Positions 5,101-7,281 of a DNA stretch of 7,281 bases are shown in pieces. Origin of the DNA: an uncultured Oscillibacter sp. (GTDB lineage: Bacteria > Bacillota > Clostridia > Oscillospirales > Oscillospiraceae). Under the pieces are notes generated by a model that saw only the letters and a list, made by a program, of their open reading frames with translations, did not search any database and was not told where the DNA came from. Location of the stretch: positions 1 to 7,281 of the forward strand of contig CAOJHG010000101.1 in assembly GCA_948435975.1 (NCBI GenBank). The letters are read 5' to 3'. Each line of letters opens with the position of its first letter. Within the stretch, counting starts at the first letter, position 1. Both the position numbers and the translations under genes were made by a program.

Positions 5101-7281
5101 GGGCGGTTCCGTTCAGTTCCTTCAAGGTCGCCTCGTCCAGTGTGATGCTGAGCTTTCCAGTAAAGTCCTCGCTGGCTGTCAGGAACTTGCCCCGGGCCAG
5201 GGAGACATTCAGGATCTCATGCTCGCCGGACAGCGTTACCGTACCGCTGTTGAATGTGACAGAGTTGGCGTCAGACAGGTTTGTTTTGCCGTCCAGCGTC
5301 AGACTGCCGCCATTCACAAGGATATTGCCCTGGAGCGTGCCGCCGCCGGTAAGCGTCAGACTGCCCCCATCCTTGAGGTCAAACAGGTCCGCAGCCGCCG
5401 CCTTGAAACTGCCGTTTGCCAGGTCAAAGGTGACTGCTTTGCCAACCTCGATGGTATTGGCGTCTTTAGAGGAATTGATGGAGTTTTTCTCTTCGGTAAC
5501 TGCCAATACAATTGTGTCTTCAGTTCCAGCCGTCTTGACAGCTTCTTCAAGCGTGATATACTCCGTCTCACCAATCTTGGCAACAGCAGGGGGCGTTGTT
5601 GTCACTACTGCCTTATAGCTATATGTCGAATTCGCTCCATGAGAAAGCATCGTATCGACATTTGCCGTGTTGGTTCCGGAACCCTTTCTCCAGACATACC
5701 CGTATTCGGCAAAGTAGTCGTTGTATACTTCGGGGTCCGCCATTTCCTTCGCCGCGATGATGTTGACAGCTTTAACCGACTTTCCTGTAGTAACATACAC
5801 ATCCAGGTTACTGTCGCTGGTTCCGTTCTCGTAAATTGCGCCGGAAACCATGTTGAAGGAATGATATTTCAATCCCTTCAAATAGACGCCAGCATAGTTG
5901 CCGCTGGAGGTGGAGTTATTCTTAATCACAGCGCCGTCAATTGTAACGTTGCTTCCAACCCAGCTCAGGCCGCCCGTCATCTTCTCGAAAGAGGCGTTCG
6001 AGGTTCCCTTATTGTTCTTGATTACTACTCCAGAACCCAGATTCACAACGCCATAGCCATTGATATAAACGCCGCCGGCAGAGCCGCCAACATTGTCGCT
6101 GACCTGGCTGTCCTTCATTGTAAAGGTCGTATTGCCGATATTCAGGCCAGCCGCGCCAGACTTGCTGCCAAGAGATGTGGTATTATTGCTGATTGTTACG
6201 TTCTCGAATTGCAGGTCGCCATAAGGGGAAATGACCGTTCCGCCGCCCTTATAGGTATTGCCGCCAAGGATATGCACGCCGTTGCCAGTATTCCCGACAA
6301 CCTGAACATCCTTCCACACGCCGCTGACAACTGTGCCGTTCGAGTAGCTTGTTGCATTTGTCACCGATGTTTCGTTGGTATATCCCAGCGATACACCGCC
6401 GCCATAGCCGCCAGTAGCAGTGTTGCCAGTAATGGTGCAATTCTCCACATTCAGCACAAGGCTTGTATTGCTCATCTTGATGCCACATGCGAAGATACCG
6501 CCGCCGACCACAGCCTTACCACCAGTGATGGTGCCGTTTTTCAGCGTCACCGTACCGCCGTTGGGGTTCTTGATGGTGAACACGTGGGTCGTACCCGTAC
6601 CTGTAACGGTGTGTTCCTGCATATCCAGGGTGTAGCTCTTGTTCGTGGAAGCAATGTTTTCCTTGACATCGGCAAACAGCTCAATGGTGTCGCCGTCCTT
6701 CGCCGCGTCAACAGCAGCTTGCAGACTCTGATACCAATTGCTGCCAATCCGCGCAGTCCCTTCGGCCGCTTCCACTTCCAAGGTCATGGTTTCCTGCGCC
6801 AGGATTCCCTCGGGGATGTTCACGTCCGTTTCGCCGTCTTCACTCAGGGCCATAACAGTGTCCACGTAGGCAACGTACTCTACCGTATAGGCCACGCCGC
6901 CTTCCAGGTTCAGCCACTGACCGTCTTCCAGCTCCAGGTCCGTGCCGTCCTCCAGCGTCACAGAAGCAATCGCAATATGGACAGGCCAATTCCCGCAGTA
7001 CGCAGGGCTTGCCGTCACGCCTTCCAAGAGATCAACGCTTCCAATCACGAATTCCTGCTCCGCTACGTTGATAGTGATGTTGGTGTCAGGTACGCAATGC
7101 CAGCCGCCGTCGGGCTTTTCCGCGCAGGCGTCGGTGTGGACATGCTCTTCCATGCCGCACATCAGCATCGGTCCGGACGTCAGAGGGGGGTCCTCCTCTG
7201 GGATTTCCTTCTCGCCGTTCTCCTTTGGTCCTTCGGGCGGAGCTGCATTGCCGCCGTCCTCCGTTCCTTCAGGCCGAGCGG
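2126..7281 (-). CDS. Giant sortase-anchored surface protein with beta-helices and Cna-B-like stalk (5' end outside window)
   Basis: The frame is open from the right edge to TAA at 2126-2128, giving 1717 visible residues; the signal peptide and start are beyond the window. Residues are numbered from the internal Met at 7168. Before it is a Pro/Glu-rich linker of 37 residues. The order is then: Cys/His motif (4-25); a KIG-type module (about 139-170); a Gly-rich beta-helix (200-430); a second KIG-type module and short beta repeats (530-735); a third opening, GVYLGGVLGSDENSG (742-756), with a larger beta-helix (850-1190); three isopeptide-type domains (1209-1564); a Pro-rich linker (1565-1603); and TPETG-D, a membrane helix and a basic tail (1642-1680). 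The plan fits a wall-bound adhesin or surface-display protein exposed outside the cell. No catalytic residues can be assigned. A beta-helix can also be a polysaccharide lyase, so ligand or substrate is unknown. A terminator follows the stop; the promoter is not in view. Confidence 0.93.
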   Translation of the reverse strand, partial: ARPEGTEDGGNAAPPEGPKENGEKEIPEEDPPLTSGPMLMCGMEEHVHTDACAEKPDGGWHCVPDTNITINVAEQEFVIGSVDLLEGVTASPAYCGNWPVHIAIASVTLEDGTDLELEDGQWLNLEGGVAYTVEYVAYVDTVMALSEDGETDVNIPEGILAQETMTLEVEAAEGTARIGSNWYQSLQAAVDAAKDGDTIELFADVKENIASTNKSYTLDMQEHTVTGTGTTHVFTIKNPNGGTVTLKNGTITGGKAVVGGGIFACGIKMSNTSLVLNVENCTITGNTATGGYGGGVSLGYTNETSVTNATSYSNGTVVSGVWKDVQVVGNTGNGVHILGGNTYKGGGTVISPYGDLQFENVTISNNTTSLGSKSGAAGLNIGNTTFTMKDSQVSDNVGGSAGGVYINGYGVVNLGSGVVIKNNKGTSNASFEKMTGGLSWVGSNVTIDGAVIKNNSTSSGNYAGVYLKGLKYHSFNMVSGAIYENGTSDSNLDVYVTTGKSVKAVNIIAAKEMADPEVYNDYFAEYGYVWRKGSGTNTANVDTMLSHGANSTYSYKAVVTTTPPAVAKIGETEYITLEEAVKTAGTEDTIVLAVTEEKNSINSSKDANTIEVGKAVTFDLANGSFKAAAADLFDLKDGGSLTLTGGGTLQGNILVNGGSLTLDGKTNLSDANSVTFNSGTVTLSGEHEILNVSLARGKFLTASEDFTGKLSITLDEATLKELNGTALRDDVVLLKGLTAEAAAAIAADVTVKGLEKDSNTAVAVNEAGDIVLHKSDNPGVYLGGVLGSDENSGRSSKTPVATFEKALEIANTCGFNQIFIVGAVSVAGDESWDTGNKVTLMRYPSYTGALVVVSGGLTLSNIVIDGGGKISERDEFHNTIEGQVTAAQGMVQVNGGNLVIGDGAVLQNNLFHNVSALANGGAVTNNNGSVCLAGGEVRYNSSIYGGGIYSEGTLEIQSGSIHHNTAIGSGASGGGVVIVGGQAVMSGGEVYQNKAHGVNASGGGISVGNVNDLLVHGDPTFEMSGGTVSNNISYGVGGGISAYRGTTTITKGDIIGNSAKGNRDYAMEPDAAFAGGGLYIQRGAVGILSNVEVTGNGIIDSLKDWYAYAISCCYYSDVTIHVNDGMIIHGNDNDTVYIAGQPLGVLFDPDSVYGPEISISRYTLGGGLYNWEKGGISLSYDDLNRTVSPSTGSFSGKPHVSAEDVQRAQGAVQVRIADNTAGGKYGYSGTGIGCNGSMVIGSGAQDFELSKTVVGKENDDSEYTFQIALSRTDGASIYGESKVNNSEIDGEMGVGTVYGVLKHADESSEKVQMPLVPMEVNGKTVEGVLVGLKDGDSIVLTDLPYGTLYTVVETNSNGAAVKWNLPGEKVQTGASASGEITTVYTKVTCVNDYTANLKITKEVDGGPDSASTTKEYKFIVTAPDADENGTYPVVDNNNAASTVTFVNGKAVITITGSGSKTISGLKAGEYKVVEDAESAAIKDYNWTHTVDKDPVDVKAGATTEVTIKNVYRTPNPELVSLSVTKVWNDEGNASARPSSIVVALRNSSGIQAYVTLSDENGWYYEWTDLSPEETWTVDEVGVPGYTSVKTQDGSAVTITNTPETPPPSDNPPPPSNPPRNPPGTPPVVTEIPDPNVPGAPEEVTVIDDDVPLTYVKTWDPEEEEYVYVPEEEVPLADMTPETGDSAAAAMWSALCLTSAAGLAVLRLTAPRKKEETE
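2129..2257 (-). other. C-terminal sortase sorting signal with variant motif TPETG
   Basis: Residues 1638-1680. TPETG (1642-1646) followed by Asp is a variant of LPxTG with Thr in place of Leu. It is followed by a hydrophobic stretch of about 24 residues (about 1648-1671) and the charged tail RKKEETE. This three-part layout directs sortase cleavage between Thr and Gly and linkage to the wall or to a pilus. No sortase gene is in the window. Confidence 0.85.
2360..2476 (-). other. Proline-rich wall-spanning linker of the surface protein
   Basis: Residues 1565-1603 are dominated by Pro with Ser, Asn, Gly and Thr (for example PPPSDNPPPPSNPPRNPPG). Such stretches before a sorting signal usually thread through peptidoglycan and hold the folded domains clear of the wall. 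A short acidic segment follows (DPEEEEYVYVPEEE, 1622-1635). Confidence 0.8.
2477..2725 (-). other. Isopeptide-type stalk domain 3 of the surface protein (classic Cna-B)
   Basis: Residues 1482-1564. LSVTKVWNDEGNASARPSSI is the textbook opening of a Cna-B domain, with K1488. WTVDEVGVPGYT contains E1542, and the final strand VTITNT supplies N1563. The length of about 83 residues is normal. This is the clearest of the three stalk domains and lies next to the Pro-rich linker. Confidence 0.85.
2744..3100 (-). other. Isopeptide-type stalk domain 2 of the surface protein
   Basis: Residues 1357-1475. K1364 in LKITKEVDGG, E1437 in GEYKVVEDAES and N1472 in VTIKNVY occupy the expected Lys, acid and Asn positions. 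YKFIVTAPDADENGTYPV resembles strands of Gram-positive pilin and Cna-B-like stalk domains. It follows domain 1 with no linker, which suggests a stiff stacked rod. Confidence 0.7.
3101..3544 (-). other. Isopeptide-type stalk domain 1 of the surface protein
   Basis: Residues 1209-1356. The first strand carries K1214 (ELSKTVVG), a late strand carries E1316 (LYTVVETN) and the last carries N1354 (TCVNDY). This Lys/Glu/Asn arrangement is that of Cna-B-like domains with a spontaneous Lys-Asn isopeptide bond. At about 148 residues it is longer than domain 3, with extra sequence around 1242-1290. The bond itself is a prediction. Confidence 0.68.
3599..4621 (-). repeat. Beta-helix region II (GGG[IVL] coils), surface protein residues 850-1190
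   Basis: This is the more regular of the two helices. Gly turns are at 883-885 (GGA) and at 908, 936, 965, 1000, 1038 and 1128 (GGG[IVL]). The first five steps are 25, 28, 29, 35 and 38 residues, so coils lengthen towards the C-terminus. Each coil pairs the Gly turn with a 'SGG.[VI]..N' element such as LAGGEVRYN, MSGGEVYQN and MSGGTVSNN. The region is preceded by GVYLGGVLGSDENSG and TPVATFEKALEIA, a typical entry into pectate-lyase-like helices. No catalytic cluster is recognisable. Confidence 0.78.
5879..6571 (-). repeat. Beta-helix region I (Gly-rich coils), surface protein residues 200-430
   Basis: Imperfect coils alternate short beta strands with turns of the form GGGI/GGGV/AGG-V followed some 10-20 residues later by an Asn-containing turn (TGNT, SNNT, SDNV, KNNK, KNNS). 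Gly turns are at 222-225, 256-259, 338-341, 363-366, 397-400 and 424-427. This is the signature of right-handed parallel beta-helices of the pectate-lyase-like fold, and resembles the GGA[ILV]/FxxN repeats of Pmp-type adhesins. A KIG-type module, RIGSNWYQSLQAAVDAAKDG (140-159), opens the region. Confidence 0.75.
7094..7168 (-). other. Cys/His motif near the visible N-terminal part of the surface protein
   Basis: Residues 4-15 read CGMEEHVHTDAC, followed by WHC at 23-25. The pattern Cys-x4-His-x-His-x3-Cys plus a nearby His-Cys suggests a small metal-binding or disulfide-held knot. From memory, similar 'CG.EEH.HTDAC' stretches, often in tandem, occur in large wall-anchored proteins of gut Clostridia. 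Further copies may lie outside the window. Metal binding is an inference. Confidence 0.6.

Noticed and set aside
4950..5618. A 222-codon open frame on the plus strand opposite the surface gene
   Set aside because: Its Ser/Val/Pro/Leu-rich sequence is the mirror of the Ala/Gly/Thr/Leu-rich repeats on the other strand. The minus frame continues uninterrupted through it with sensible domain structure.
3599..6571. Pmp-type autotransporter
   Set aside because: Although the coil motifs resemble Pmp repeats, the C-terminus is a sortase signal and membrane helix, not an outer-membrane beta-barrel.
7166..7168. ATG at 7168 as the start of the surface protein
   Set aside because: The frame is open to the window edge with a linker typical of such proteins, there is no signal peptide after 7168, and an exported wall protein needs one.

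Overview
The window looks chromosomal and comes from a moderately high-GC, Gram-positive gut-type Clostridia (Firmicutes). An Oscillospiraceae- or Lachnospiraceae-like source is my inference. It rests on strong AGGAGG ribosome sites, a sortase-type C-terminal anchor, Cna-B-like isopeptide domains and the Cys/His 'EEHxHTDAC' module that I associate with surface proteins of these bacteria. No species can be named from the sequence alone.

All genes lie on the minus strand, so the window reads right to left. The right 70% (2126 to the right edge) is one very large surface protein gene. Its 5' end lies outside the window: the frame stays open through position 7281, and the first Met at 7168 is internal. 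The visible 1717 residues hold, in order: a Pro/Glu-rich linker; a Cys/His motif; a first beta-helix of Gly-rich coils; a second repeat-like module; a larger beta-helix with GGG[IVL] coils; three consecutive domains, each with a plausible Lys/Glu/Asn isopeptide triad; a Pro-rich wall-spanning linker; and a TPETG-D sorting signal with a membrane helix and basic tail. This is the plan of a wall-anchored stalk carrying an elongated beta-helical adhesin-like region.

The intergenic region (about 1826-2125) contains a strong intrinsic terminator for the surface gene, then an extended -10 promoter and a 5' leader hairpin for the next unit. That unit is sbcD-sbcC, the two subunits of the SbcCD (Mre11-Rad50-type) DNA end-processing nuclease. 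The genes are coupled by an ATGA overlap; sbcD is complete and sbcC runs off the left edge after 194 codons.

The nuclease operon and the surface gene appear to be independent transcription units with unrelated jobs. I see no CRISPR array, tRNA, rRNA, insertion sequence or phage feature. The most unusual material is the architecture of the surface protein, not a new multi-gene system.
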